Under the pieces are notes generated by a model. That model was not told the origin of the DNA. It did not search any database and saw nothing but the letters and a program-made list of their open reading frames with translations. A stretch of DNA of 64,000 nucleotides, taken from Balneolaceae bacterium (GTDB lineage: Bacteria; Bacteroidota; Rhodothermia; Balneolales; Balneolaceae). Below are positions 53,004-60,698 of this stretch, piece after piece; position 1 is the stretch's first letter; each line of letters starts with the position of its first letter. The translations under genes and the position numbers were made by a program. The stretch is from the NCBI GenBank assembly GCA_007693745.1, contig REDA01000049.1, forward strand, positions 1 through 64,000. The letters are read 5' to 3'.

Positions 53004-54782
53004 TCAGGACTTCACTGCTGAGGGTCTGAGCTGTATGTGAAGCTCCTTCAGCTGAGACTCATCCACAACATCCGGGGAGTTATCCATCAGGCTCTGTGCC
53101 TTCTGATTCTTCGGAAATGCGATCACGTCTCTCAGACTTTTGGCTCCCGACATCAGCATGATGATACGATCCAGTCCAAGAGCGATTCCACCGTGCGGCG
53201 GTGCTCCGTAGCTGAACGCATCCAGCAGAAAACCGAACTTCTCCTGTGCCTCTTCGGGACCAATCCCCAGAATTCCAAAAATCTGCTGCTGCAATTCAGA
53301 GTCATGGATTCGGATCGATCCGCCTCCGATTTCATTTCCGTTTAAAACCAGGTCGTATGCCCTGGCATTTACGGAAGCCGGATCGCTCTCCAGTTGAGGG
53401 ATCTCCTCCGGTTTCGGAGCAGTAAACGGATGGTGCAGTGAGTAATATCTCAGATCCTCTTTCGACCATTCAAACATGGGGAATTCAGTCACCCACAGAA
53501 ATTTGGTGCTGCTCTCGTCAATGAGTTCAAACTCATGACCCGCAATCAGGCGAAGTCCGCCCATCTGATGATAGACATCGGGAGCAGGACCGGCCAGTAT
53601 CAGAACAAGATCGCCGTCACCGGCTCCGGAGGCATCTGCCATCGAACGCATCGTCTCCTCATCCAGAAATTTCCCGACACTGCAGGATACCTCTCCGTCC
53701 ATACACTTCATGAAAATCATTCCGCCGGCACCGGTCTGCGACTTCACCTTTTCGGTAAGACGATCAAGTGCGCCACGGCCCAAAGTCCCCTGACCCGGTA
53801 TTGTGATCGACAGCACCTCTCCACCCTTATCCACTGTAGATCGGAAAATCTGAAAGCCGGAACCGGCAACCTGAGCTGAGAGATTGTGAATCGGAACATC
53901 AAACCTCAAATCCGGCTTATCCGATCCATACATTTTGAGAGCAGACTCATAGGTCATACGCGGAAACGGGGTCGCGACATCGGTATTCAGATACTCTTTC
54001 CAAAGCCGGGATAACAGCTCCTCATGAATGGAGTAAATCGTCTCCTCATCAATGAAGGACATCTCCACATCCACCTGTGTAAACTCCGGCTGCCTGTCGG
54101 CTCTGAGATCCTCATCGCGGAAACATTTCACGATCTGAAAATAGCGGTCAAAACCCGATACCATTAAGATCTGCTTGTATGTCTGCGGACTCTGGGGCAG
54201 TGCAAAAAATTTACCCGCGTTGACGCGGCTGGGAACCAGATAGTCACGTGCACCCTCCGGAGTTGATTTCATCAACACGGGCGTCTCCACTTCTGCAAAG
54301 GAGAGCTGGTGATAAAAATCACGAATTGTGTGATAGACATTGGATCTGAGAATCAGATTCTTCTGAAGCTCTGCTCTCCGAAGATCGAGATAACGGTAAC
54401 GAAGCCGGACCTCCTCGTTGGTGGGAATACCATCCTTGATTTCAAAAGGTGGCGTTTTCGCCTTCGAATAGACGATCAGTTCCGTCACACTCACCTCAAT
54501 CTCTCCTGTTTTCATATCAGGGTTCACAGTTTCCTTATCGCGGGCAAGAACCGTACCCTTGATCCCGATCGTGTATTCAGGCCGCAGCTGTTCTGCAACG
54601 GAGTGAATTTCCTCATTGGATTCATCGAACACAATCTGCGTGATTCCATACCTGTCCCGAAGATCGATAAAGATGAGACCGCCCAGGTCGCGTCGGGTTG
54701 CAATCCAGCCATTTAAGATCACCTGATCTGATTGTTGATTTATCGTTAGCTCACCGCAGGTATGGGTTCTGATCCAGCTCAT
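53004..54782 (-). CDS. aspS: Aspartyl-tRNA synthetase
   Basis: A 592-residue class II aminoacyl-tRNA synthetase. The N-terminal OB anticodon-binding domain begins SWIRTHTCGELTINQ, with GWIATRRDLGGLIFIDLRDR near residue 25. The catalytic core has motif 2 (FRDEDLRADRQPEFTQVD near 217-234) and motif 3 (GIALGLDRIIML near 545), with the bacterial GAD insertion domain between. The open frame extends 14 codons upstream, but the ATG at 54782 gives the family N-terminus. Bacterial-type length is normal. Whether it is discriminating or also charges tRNA-Asn cannot be decided by eye. Confidence 0.96.
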   Translation of the reverse strand: MSWIRTHTCGELTINQQSDQVILNGWIATRRDLGGLIFIDLRDRYGITQIVFDESNEEIHSVAEQLRPEYTIGIKGTVLARDKETVNPDMKTGEIEVSVTELIVYSKAKTPPFEIKDGIPTNEEVRLRYRYLDLRRAELQKNLILRSNVYHTIRDFYHQLSFAEVETPVLMKSTPEGARDYLVPSRVNAGKFFALPQSPQTYKQILMVSGFDRYFQIVKCFRDEDLRADRQPEFTQVDVEMSFIDEETIYSIHEELLSRLWKEYLNTDVATPFPRMTYESALKMYGSDKPDLRFDVPIHNLSAQVAGSGFQIFRSTVDKGGEVLSITIPGQGTLGRGALDRLTEKVKSQTGAGGMIFMKCMDGEVSCSVGKFLDEETMRSMADASGAGDGDLVLILAGPAPDVYHQMGGLRLIAGHEFELIDESSTKFLWVTEFPMFEWSKEDLRYYSLHHPFTAPKPEEIPQLESDPASVNARAYDLVLNGNEIGGGSIRIHDSELQQQIFGILGIGPEEAQEKFGFLLDAFSYGAPPHGGIALGLDRIIMLMSGAKSLRDVIAFPKNQKAQSLMDNSPDVVDESQLKELHIQLRPSAVKS

Positions 54783-54877
54783 AAAAAAATTGTTTAATTC
54801 TAAAATAGTTCGTTTTCTGAACAATCGGGAAAAATACTGAATCTAATAACCATTCGCTCAAATCCTGCATACTATTT

Positions 54878-55300
54878 ATGGAATTCACTCTCTACCTGGT
54901 AAATCTGTTTTCCTCCGTATTTTTGTGCGGACTCATCTGGACCATTCAGCTGGTACACTATCCGATCTTCCAGCGACTTGAAAAGGAGAACTTCAGTGAA
55001 CATCTTCTTTTTCATGGACAGAGGATTAGCATCATTGTGATACCCTTCATGGCACTGGAACTTTTCACTTCTGGCTGGCTTGCCCTCTTCAGCGAGGCGA
55101 ACCCGCATCTTCACATCTTCGGTTTTTTGATTGTCCTTATGATCTGGACGGTCACCTTTACTGTTCTTGTACCTGTACACGGGCGGCTCCTGAAGGGGTA
55201 TAATCCGGAGCTGATCCAAAAACTCATCCGGTTCAACTGGATCCGGACTTTTTTATGGAGCCTGAAAGCCATGATCACACTCAGCCTGCTTATCGGATAA
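54878..55300 (+). CDS. Small four-helix membrane protein
   Basis: A 140-residue integral membrane protein with four hydrophobic segments at about residues 5-24, 45-70, 76-98 and 117-138. The first part, SVFLCGLIWTIQLVHYPIF, with a conserved-looking W...Q..HYP motif, is reminiscent of DUF1772/DUF4149-like small membrane proteins, but I cannot name the family with confidence. It is divergent from aspS and 65 bp upstream of the LuxR-type regulator, with which it may share a transcript. Confidence 0.72.
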   Translation: MEFTLYLVNLFSSVFLCGLIWTIQLVHYPIFQRLEKENFSEHLLFHGQRISIIVIPFMALELFTSGWLALFSEANPHLHIFGFLIVLMIWTVTFTVLVPVHGRLLKGYNPELIQKLIRFNWIRTFLWSLKAMITLSLLIG

Positions 55301-55325
55301 CGCTTTACTTTTTCAGGGAAAAGAG

Positions 55326-55333
55326 TATCTTTA
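55326..55333 (+). promoter_or_regulatory. -7-like element upstream of the LuxR-type regulator
   Basis: TATCTTTA, 33 bp before the preferred ATG, matches TAnnTTTG except in the last base. No TTG was seen at the ideal -33 distance, so support is weak. If real, the regulator has its own transcript. Confidence 0.3.
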
Positions 55334-55365
55334 TCTTTCCACAAGTTATCCACAAAGCAAGCGAT

Positions 55366-56016
55366 ATGAGCATCGGTGTACTAATTGTTGAAAGTCAGGA
55401 TCTCTACAGAGCCGGAGCGGAAGCTGTACTCAGAAACCGAAATAAATTTCAGGTTCACGGTACAGCCACCAACGGCAAGGAGCTTCTCAAACTCTTCCGG
55501 TTGTATCCGGAATCCGTCTGTCTGGTCTCTTCTGCCACACCTGACACCAACATACACGAGCTGATGACAGCACTTCGGGAGATAAGCAGTGAGCCTAAAG
55601 TGGTCATTATGACCCTTTCTACGGATCTGAAGCATTTAGAACAATCGCTAAAGGCGGGTGTAAAGGGGTACATCAGCAAAAACTGCAAGACACAGGAACT
55701 GATAGACATGATTGAGGGAGTAAATGAGGGGAATCAGCTTTTTGGAAAGACGATTGCACAGATCATGGCCGGCAGTGTCACCTCCGCAAACCGAAAACCA
55801 AAAGTAATAAACGGGGCCATCACCAAGCGGGAACAGGAAATTTTGAAATTCATTGTGGAAGGATACACCAGTTCTGAAATTGCTGAGCATCTTTTCATCA
55901 GTGCACGAACCGTCGAAACACATCGCTCCAATCTGATGAACAAGCTTGGAATCAAAAATACAGCTGCCCTGGTTCGCTTTGCAATGGAACAGGATTCAGA
56001 GACAAAAAATACGTAG
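55366..56016 (+). CDS. LuxR/NarL-type response regulator with degenerate receiver
   Basis: A 216-residue regulator with an N-terminal receiver-like domain (about residues 1-120) and a C-terminal LuxR helix-turn-helix (ITKREQEILKFIVEGYTSSEIAEHL region, about 143-205). The receiver lacks the phosphorylation pocket: the residue four before the conserved proline of the beta3 loop, normally Asp, is Ser55 (VCLVSSATPD), and the acidic pair after beta1 reads Glu9-Ser10. The conserved switch Thr (IMTLST) and Lys (VKGYISKN) remain. It should therefore act independently of phosphorylation. The start is ATG 55366; the open frame runs further upstream into the preceding gene. No histidine kinase lies nearby. 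Confidence 0.88.
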   Translation: MSIGVLIVESQDLYRAGAEAVLRNRNKFQVHGTATNGKELLKLFRLYPESVCLVSSATPDTNIHELMTALREISSEPKVVIMTLSTDLKHLEQSLKAGVKGYISKNCKTQELIDMIEGVNEGNQLFGKTIAQIMAGSVTSANRKPKVINGAITKREQEILKFIVEGYTSSEIAEHLFISARTVETHRSNLMNKLGIKNTAALVRFAMEQDSETKNT

Positions 56017-56117
56017 ATATACGTAGAATAAATTACGTTAAACTACTTATTGCAGAACCGGACATTGTAAAGTATGTTAGGAGTGCAAATGGGGTAAAAG
56101 CCGTCTGTAGATGATAT

Positions 56118-56156
56118 TTAGCAGCACTCTATGATAGGAGTGCTGCTAATTTTTTT
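56118..56156 (+). terminator. Strong intrinsic terminator after the LuxR-type gene
   Basis: A perfect 12-bp stem, TTAGCAGCACTC (56118-56129) with GAGTGCTGCTAA (56138-56149), encloses an 8-nt loop and is followed by seven T residues. A copy of TAGGAGTGC lies upstream at 56078-56086 and again in the 3' arm (56135-56143), so an alternative pairing of GAGTGC with GCACTC is possible. It lies 102 bp after the regulator's stop. Confidence 0.88.
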
Positions 56157-56482
56157 GACCATCTCCCTCCGCTCAAGGCTCTCTCTCCCCCCTCGTCAAT
56201 CCAGGTTTGCATACAGAGAACCATCATTGTGAATTGCGGATTCATGCCAATAGTATATCCGGCGCAATTCTTCCATCCTGGTTTCGCGAATGATATCTCT
56301 CTGACCGCCCCATACCTGTTCTGATGTCAGTCATAAATTTAGCCGGTTCCGCCGCCCCTCCCTGTTCGCGATTCCGGCATCCGGTAAGCAGACGGCCTCT
56401 CTTCACAAGCATCCTTCAGAACTCAGATCCGCTTAGAGGGTCATGCATTTGAAACTGATCTTACATACGATGTCATTTTTAT

Positions 56483-56509
56483 TTCACCATTTTATATAAT
56501 TTTTTGTGA
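56483..56509. promoter_or_regulatory. Inverted repeat site 1 (TTCAC-N18-GTGA)
   Basis: First of three sites of identical geometry: TTCAC at 56483-56487, 18 bp AT-rich spacer, GTGA at 56506-56509. It lies 204 bp before the ATPase start. The motif and spacing are read directly; binding by a dimeric regulator is inference. Confidence 0.5.
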
Positions 56510-56573
56510 TTATATTCTGATCAGATCACTGCTTTTGCAAAAACAGAGGGTTTCAACTGAGACTTTTTCTTTA

Positions 56574-56608
56574 TTCACCAAATTTATACAATATTTGTGA
56601 TTTGGTGA
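56574..56608. promoter_or_regulatory. Inverted repeat site 2 with longer palindrome
   Basis: TTCAC at 56574-56578 and GTGA at 56597-56600 with an 18-bp spacer, 91 bp after site 1. A wider perfect inverted repeat, TCACCAAAT (56575-56583) and ATTTGGTGA (56600-56608), surrounds it, making it the most symmetrical of the three. Confidence 0.55.
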
Positions 56609-56665
56609 CAGTCTACTCATTTCACCCTATCCTGACCAGAAGATCTCCTTTTTAAGAGATTTTAA

Positions 56666-56694
56666 TTCACAATTTTTTTATATATTTAGTGAAT
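56666..56694. promoter_or_regulatory. Inverted repeat site 3 next to the ATPase start
   Basis: TTCAC at 56666-56670 and GTGA at 56689-56692 with an 18-bp spacer, 92 bp after site 2; arms extend to ATTCAC and GTGAAT. It ends 19 bp before the ATPase ATG and overlaps a -7-like TATATTTA (56681-56688), so a protein bound here would probably block the promoter. Confidence 0.5.
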
Positions 56695-56713
56695 ACTTAA
56701 ATCATCCGCTTTT

Positions 56714-57847
56714 ATGATCAGTCGATTTCTCGCCAAAACGCTGAAGAGCCGCCTCTTTCGGGGACGGATACTGATTCTTACCGGCAGCCGACACTGCGGA
56801 AAGACTACGCTCATCATGCAGCTTCTCAAAAATGAAAGGGATGTCCTCACAGAAGATTGTTCCATCCCCTCGGCACGGGAGAGGATTCTTCGTCTCACTT
56901 CGGAGAGTGCAGTTCACTCTCATTACGAGCCTCGAATTCTCTTTCTGGATAATCTCCACATGCTGGAAAATCCCGGCCACATACTCTCTCTCCTGCATCA
57001 TCTCCATTCGAAAACACAACTCATTGCATCCATGGAGCCCTCCGGATCCGTGAGTCAGGAGAAATCTCTTCGTGAACTCAAGGGAATGAAACTCGATTTT
57101 ACCCTTTTCCCCCTTACCTGGAGAGAGTATGTGAGTGATGCAGGCATTATGACCTCCCGCTCAAAATTGGGCGAGCGTATTGTAAATGGCATGTATCCGG
57201 AAGTGGTGATTTCCAGTCCCGAACGACAGATTGAACTCCTGAATCATCGTGTACGCGAAGAGATTCTGTCTGAGCTGATACGGGAGGAACCGATCCGCAA
57301 GCCGGAAGCCATGGGAAAGCTGCTTACACTACTGGCGCTCCATACCGGCAGTGAAGTATCGCTGAACAGATTATCTGAATGGATTGGTATCGACAAAAAC
57401 ACTGTCGGAACCTATCTTCAGATCATTGAGAATCATCAGCTCATTTTTAAATTGCAGCCTTTCAGCACCGGCCGCCCCGGTGAGATCCGCAACACCTTTA
57501 TGTACTATTTCTATGACACGGGCATCCGAAATGCACTCCTCTCTTCCTGGCAGCCCGCCGAATTGCGTACGGATCGGGATGTTCTGCTGAAAAACTTCCT
57601 GATCAGCGAGAGGATGAAAAGGCTCTATGAGGAGCGAAAACCCGTAAAGGTACACTACTGGCGCAACACTACCGGAGGTATGGTCGACTATCTGGAAGTG
57701 AGAAATGATTCCGTAAAGGCCTGGAATATCCGATGGAACAAAAACGAAAGGGTCCGAACCCCCAAGGCGTTCCGCGATCATTACAAGACCAGTGGTCTTC
57801 TGCTTCACCCCGCAAATTTCAGCAGCTTTCTGGAGTTTGTGGGTTAG
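56714..57847 (+). CDS. AAA ATPase with DUF4143 domain
   Basis: A 377-residue protein of the AAA_14/DUF4143 type. The Walker A loop is GSRHCGKTT (about residues 25-33), Walker B is RILFLDNLHML (about 75-85), and the family's LFPLTWREY follows near 135. The DUF4143 part (about 190-340) includes a winged-helix segment (SLNRLSEWIGIDKNTVGTYLQIIENHQLI) and the FYDTGIRNALL stretch; the C-terminus has the degenerate nuclease-like EVR region. Such ATPases are common in Bacteroidota and archaea without a defined role. It is preceded by three TTCAC-N18-GTGA sites; its stop overlaps that of yjbQ on the other strand by three bases. Confidence 0.88.
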   Translation: MISRFLAKTLKSRLFRGRILILTGSRHCGKTTLIMQLLKNERDVLTEDCSIPSARERILRLTSESAVHSHYEPRILFLDNLHMLENPGHILSLLHHLHSKTQLIASMEPSGSVSQEKSLRELKGMKLDFTLFPLTWREYVSDAGIMTSRSKLGERIVNGMYPEVVISSPERQIELLNHRVREEILSELIREEPIRKPEAMGKLLTLLALHTGSEVSLNRLSEWIGIDKNTVGTYLQIIENHQLIFKLQPFSTGRPGEIRNTFMYYFYDTGIRNALLSSWQPAELRTDRDVLLKNFLISERMKRLYEERKPVKVHYWRNTTGGMVDYLEVRNDSVKAWNIRWNKNERVRTPKAFRDHYKTSGLLLHPANFSSFLEFVG

Positions 57848-58272
57848 TACCTCTCCCCCATTACAGTAACCACGAGCGACCTGCCACGGGCCCGGTTACG
57901 GTGCTCGCAGAGATAGATCCCCTGCCAGGTACCAAGATTAAACCGTCCGCCGGTGACCGGCACACTCACAGAATGACCCAGAATCGAGCTCTTGAGATGG
58001 CTTGTCATATCGTCCAGCCCCTCGTAATTGTGCTCAAACAGTGAAGCGTCTTCCGGAACCATCCGGTTAAAATGGGCCTCAAAATCACGCCGAACCGTAG
58101 GATCCGCATTTTCATTGATGGTCAGAGACGCACTTGTGTGTTTGATGTGTATATGCGCAATCCCCGCTTTAAATACCGGGAGACCTGGAATGGAAGAAAG
58201 GATTTCGGCAGTGATGAGGTGAAACCCCCTGCCTCTTGGTTTTAGTGTAATCTCCTGTTGAAGTAGTTCCAT
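57844..58272 (-). CDS. yjbQ: YjbQ family protein (UPF0047, secondary thiamine-phosphate synthase-like)
   Basis: A 142-residue protein covering the complete UPF0047 domain. Conserved blocks are IHIKHTSASLTINENADPTVRRD (about residues 42-64), HLKSSILGHS near 92, and GRFNLGTWQGIYLCEHR near 110-126; the three histidines form the family's metal-like site. Some members have weak thiamine-phosphate synthase activity, but the true function is unsettled. It is convergent with the ATPase gene (stops overlap by three bases), and repeat copy B ends its upstream region about 18 bp from the start codon. Confidence 0.92.
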   Translation of the reverse strand: MELLQQEITLKPRGRGFHLITAEILSSIPGLPVFKAGIAHIHIKHTSASLTINENADPTVRRDFEAHFNRMVPEDASLFEHNYEGLDDMTSHLKSSILGHSVSVPVTGGRFNLGTWQGIYLCEHRNRARGRSLVVTVMGERY

Positions 58273-58611
58273 AGCAGTTTATGATTATGAGGACACATTG
58301 TAAAAAAACGGGAATTTTGCACAAGGTCAAGGCGTAAGTAACTTTAAAACCGCACCCTGTTTGCTAACCGTGAGGTTTTTAAAGTTGGGATAACGAGGAT
58401 TTTGGGCAAAAGAACAGTTTTTCAAAGCCCCCCTTTCAATACGTTCAAAGCCTGATGTAGTGGATGCCAGCTGTTTCCCGCGCGCACTCTCTCATGAATC
58501 CCGATAGAGGATGAATCCTTGAAACGGTATTGGCTTTCAGGGAATCCTATGTTATTTCCGCTGTTATTTATTAAGTTGAGTAAGGATCATAATACGAAAC
58601 AAATAAAACTG
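58273..58611. other. Intergenic region holding repeat copy B
   Basis: A 339-bp region between the divergent yjbQ and the membrane protein gene. Positions 58291-58433 form repeat copy B. The remainder (58434-58611) has an open TTG-initiated extension of the downstream gene at 58519 that I do not regard as coding, and no RNA gene or terminator. Confidence 0.5.
58291..58433. repeat. Palindromic interspersed repeat, copy B
   Basis: A 143-bp element aligning in the same orientation with copy A (48665-48802). The right end is TTTTTCAAAGCCCCCC, the mirror of copy A's left end, while its own left end is degenerate (CATTGTAAAAAAAC). Inner arms AACTTTAAAACC (about 58340-58351) and GGTTTTTAAAGTT (about 58374-58386) pair around a central GCACCCTGTTTGCTAACCGT. 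It begins 19 bp upstream of the yjbQ start codon and could affect its transcription. Confidence 0.75.
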
Positions 58612-59055
58612 ATGAATGACTATGTAATTCGGGAAAACCCGGACAGGCCTCTGCTTAAGTTTTTCAGATTCATTGGAATCTTTTATCTCGGTTTTTTCAG
58701 CGGTGCCGTAACCACTGTTTATCTGCTTCAGGAGAGAATCGAATGGACAAGTGTAATTCTCATTTTTTTAGCCCTGGCATTTTGGGGTTCCAGAACCCGT
58801 TCCATCAAGTCGGTTAAAATTTCTGAAAAGGGAATTACCTTTACCAACTATCTTCCCTTCGGCGGTAAAAGCAAAACTTTTGCATGGGATACCATTCGTG
58901 AGGTCACCCTGCAAAAAAAAGTGATTGAACTCAGAAATAATGCAGGATCCACCGAGAAATTGAAGCTGCCCTATCACTCAAAACAGCAAGGCGAAGAGCT
59001 GCGGGAGATTCTGGAAAATCTCTCCAAAGAAAACGCGTTTCAGTACAGCGTCTGA
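58612..59055 (+). CDS. Membrane protein with PH-like C-terminal domain
   Basis: A 147-residue protein from ATG 58612 (a longer TTG-initiated frame from 58519 is possible but its leader looks unlike coding sequence). Two hydrophobic helices lie at about residues 17-40 and 45-60. The soluble C-terminal half has the strand pattern of bacterial PH-like domains (SVKISEKGITFTNYLPFGGKSKTFAWDTIREVTLQKKVIEL in type, abbreviated here to its core TFAWDTIREV) followed by a helix. I do not recognise a named family. It is convergent with the SpoIIE-type phosphatase gene 18 bp away. Confidence 0.65.
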   Translation: MNDYVIRENPDRPLLKFFRFIGIFYLGFFSGAVTTVYLLQERIEWTSVILIFLALAFWGSRTRSIKSVKISEKGITFTNYLPFGGKSKTFAWDTIREVTLQKKVIELRNNAGSTEKLKLPYHSKQQGEELREILENLSKENAFQYSV

Positions 59056-59073
59056 GCCCTGCCGTTCCATCTG

Positions 59074-60432
59074 TTACCGAAAACAGATCACGATCACCGT
59101 GCGGTCATCATCAGCTTCGCGATTATGTTCCATCTCACGGATCTTATTCTCAAGTTTCACTGCAATATCTCCTGCTCCTTCGGTTTCGCTGAAAACCTGC
59201 TCAACCAAAGCCTCAAAAAAGGAACCGTCCCGAATTTCACCATGTTCATCCCGAATCTCAATCAGACCGTCACTATAGAGAACCACAGCGTCACCCGCCT
59301 GATATGAAATCGTTTCCGTTCCCCAGTCTGCATTGGCCATCATTCCCAGAGCCAGTCCGCGTTTACCCGGCAGGAACTCCGCTTTACCCGACTTTAAATG
59401 CACCAACGATGGGTGACCAGCATTGCACATAGTAAAGGTCCTCGCTTCAAGATCCGCCTGAAACAGCATCAGAGTTGCGAACATTCTTCGATCGGACTGA
59501 GAAAAGAGCTGCCTGTTCAGTCCCTTCATCACTTCAGGAAGAGAGTCAGTATAATTCAGATGCGTTGTAAGAGCGCTTTTACACATCGCCATGAGAAGTC
59601 CGGCGCCAAAACTGTGTCCGGAAATATCGCCCACAGCCGCAATCATTTGTGAATTCTGAATGGACAGTTCAAAAAAATCACCTCCAAGGGCGTTTGCAGG
59701 GGCCGACCGTGCTGAAGCGCCGAAGGTGTCACCGGAGAGATGAACCTCCTCAAGAAGTCGTTTTTGTACTTCACGTGCAAAGCGAACATCCGATTCAATT
59801 TCCGCCCGCCGCGTGTAAAGAGACCTCGAAGCCAGCAGAATCATCTGCTGGCCGAAATGAGCAAGGGCGATTGCCACTACAATTACAGCAACACCACCTA
59901 AAACTTCAGTATAGAGCAGGTTAGGAGGAGCTTCCGATAGAAAAACGGATCCCATCAGAAAAGATGGAAGTTCCATCACTTCACTGCCGCTTCCCAGACT
60001 GTAACCCAGCATCGCCATAAATACTCCCAGTGGAATACCGGCCAGTCCGAGAAAAAACAGGTAGTACGGGAATAATTTTTTATACCAGTACCGAAGCTTT
60101 GGATAGAGATAGGCAATCGTTTCAATTCCGCTTGAAAAATAGAGGATAAAGCCCCCGTAAATCAGATAGGCGGTAAACAGATTCAGGCCGATGTACTCCC
60201 TGAAAATCCCTAACATGACCATCAGTGGAAGGGAATTCAGCATCAGATTGGCAAAGATGATACGCCGCCTGCTTACCGGATCGGCATCATAAAAAGCCTC
60301 AAACTCTTCATCACGATATAATCTGAAAAAGCTGTTCTCTTTGGAGCTCATCTGTAGAGGTCTAACGATTTGATATTTCATCACAATAAGATACAAATAG
60401 TACAAAACTTCACTGAGAATCCACAAGTCCAA
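59074..60432 (-). CDS. Membrane-bound PP2C-type (SpoIIE/RsbU) serine phosphatase
   Basis: A 452-residue protein: about five or six hydrophobic segments between residues 60 and 205, a short coiled-coil-like linker (YTRRAEIESDVRFAREVQKRLLEE), and a C-terminal SpoIIE domain from about 235. Metal-binding motifs are GGDFFE, VGDISGHSFGAGLLMA, NAGHPSLV, and LYSDGLIEIRD, with DDDRTVIVI near the end. Such enzymes dephosphorylate anti-sigma-factor antagonists; no partner STAS or anti-sigma gene is nearby. Alternative starts are the ATGs at 60381 and 60351. It probably links an envelope signal to a partner-switching system. Confidence 0.85.
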   Translation of the reverse strand: MDLWILSEVLYYLYLIVMKYQIVRPLQMSSKENSFFRLYRDEEFEAFYDADPVSRRRIIFANLMLNSLPLMVMLGIFREYIGLNLFTAYLIYGGFILYFSSGIETIAYLYPKLRYWYKKLFPYYLFFLGLAGIPLGVFMAMLGYSLGSGSEVMELPSFLMGSVFLSEAPPNLLYTEVLGGVAVIVVAIALAHFGQQMILLASRSLYTRRAEIESDVRFAREVQKRLLEEVHLSGDTFGASARSAPANALGGDFFELSIQNSQMIAAVGDISGHSFGAGLLMAMCKSALTTHLNYTDSLPEVMKGLNRQLFSQSDRRMFATLMLFQADLEARTFTMCNAGHPSLVHLKSGKAEFLPGKRGLALGMMANADWGTETISYQAGDAVVLYSDGLIEIRDEHGEIRDGSFFEALVEQVFSETEGAGDIAVKLENKIREMEHNREADDDRTVIVICFR

Positions 60433-60698
60433 TTAGAGTCCTGCCCGTTAGAACAGGTAGAAATAATGCTCCCGTATCGTTTCAGGCTCGCTATTTACAT
60501 TCAAACGGTAAGATGATGAATTCTGTACCCCCTGGCTTTCTGATCCTATCGTGAGCTGATCTCCCTCCACCCTTCTCATGCATTAAAATCTTTTACATAT
60601 TTTCCGACTTATATTCACTGACCCGTTGTTTATGCCTGCATTGTGTCACTATACTGCATCACATGCTCTTCACTCCAACCCCTTAATTCGTCACTGCA

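Larger units (their letters stand above)
56017..56713. other. Large intergenic region before the DUF4143 ATPase
   Basis: A 697-bp non-coding region. It starts with repeated TACGTA sequences at the regulator's stop, contains a strong terminator hairpin at 56118-56156, and has a GC-richer middle (56160-56440) without a convincing ORF. The AT-rich right third carries three TTCAC-N18-GTGA inverted repeats at 56483, 56574 and 56666, described separately. Confidence 0.7.

Noticed and set aside
55346-55354. Perfect DnaA-box sequence TTATCCACA upstream of the LuxR-type gene
   Set aside because: A single 9-bp match is expected about once every two windows by chance. No cluster of boxes, AT-rich unwinding region or dnaA/dnaN gene is nearby, so it is not evidence of an origin.
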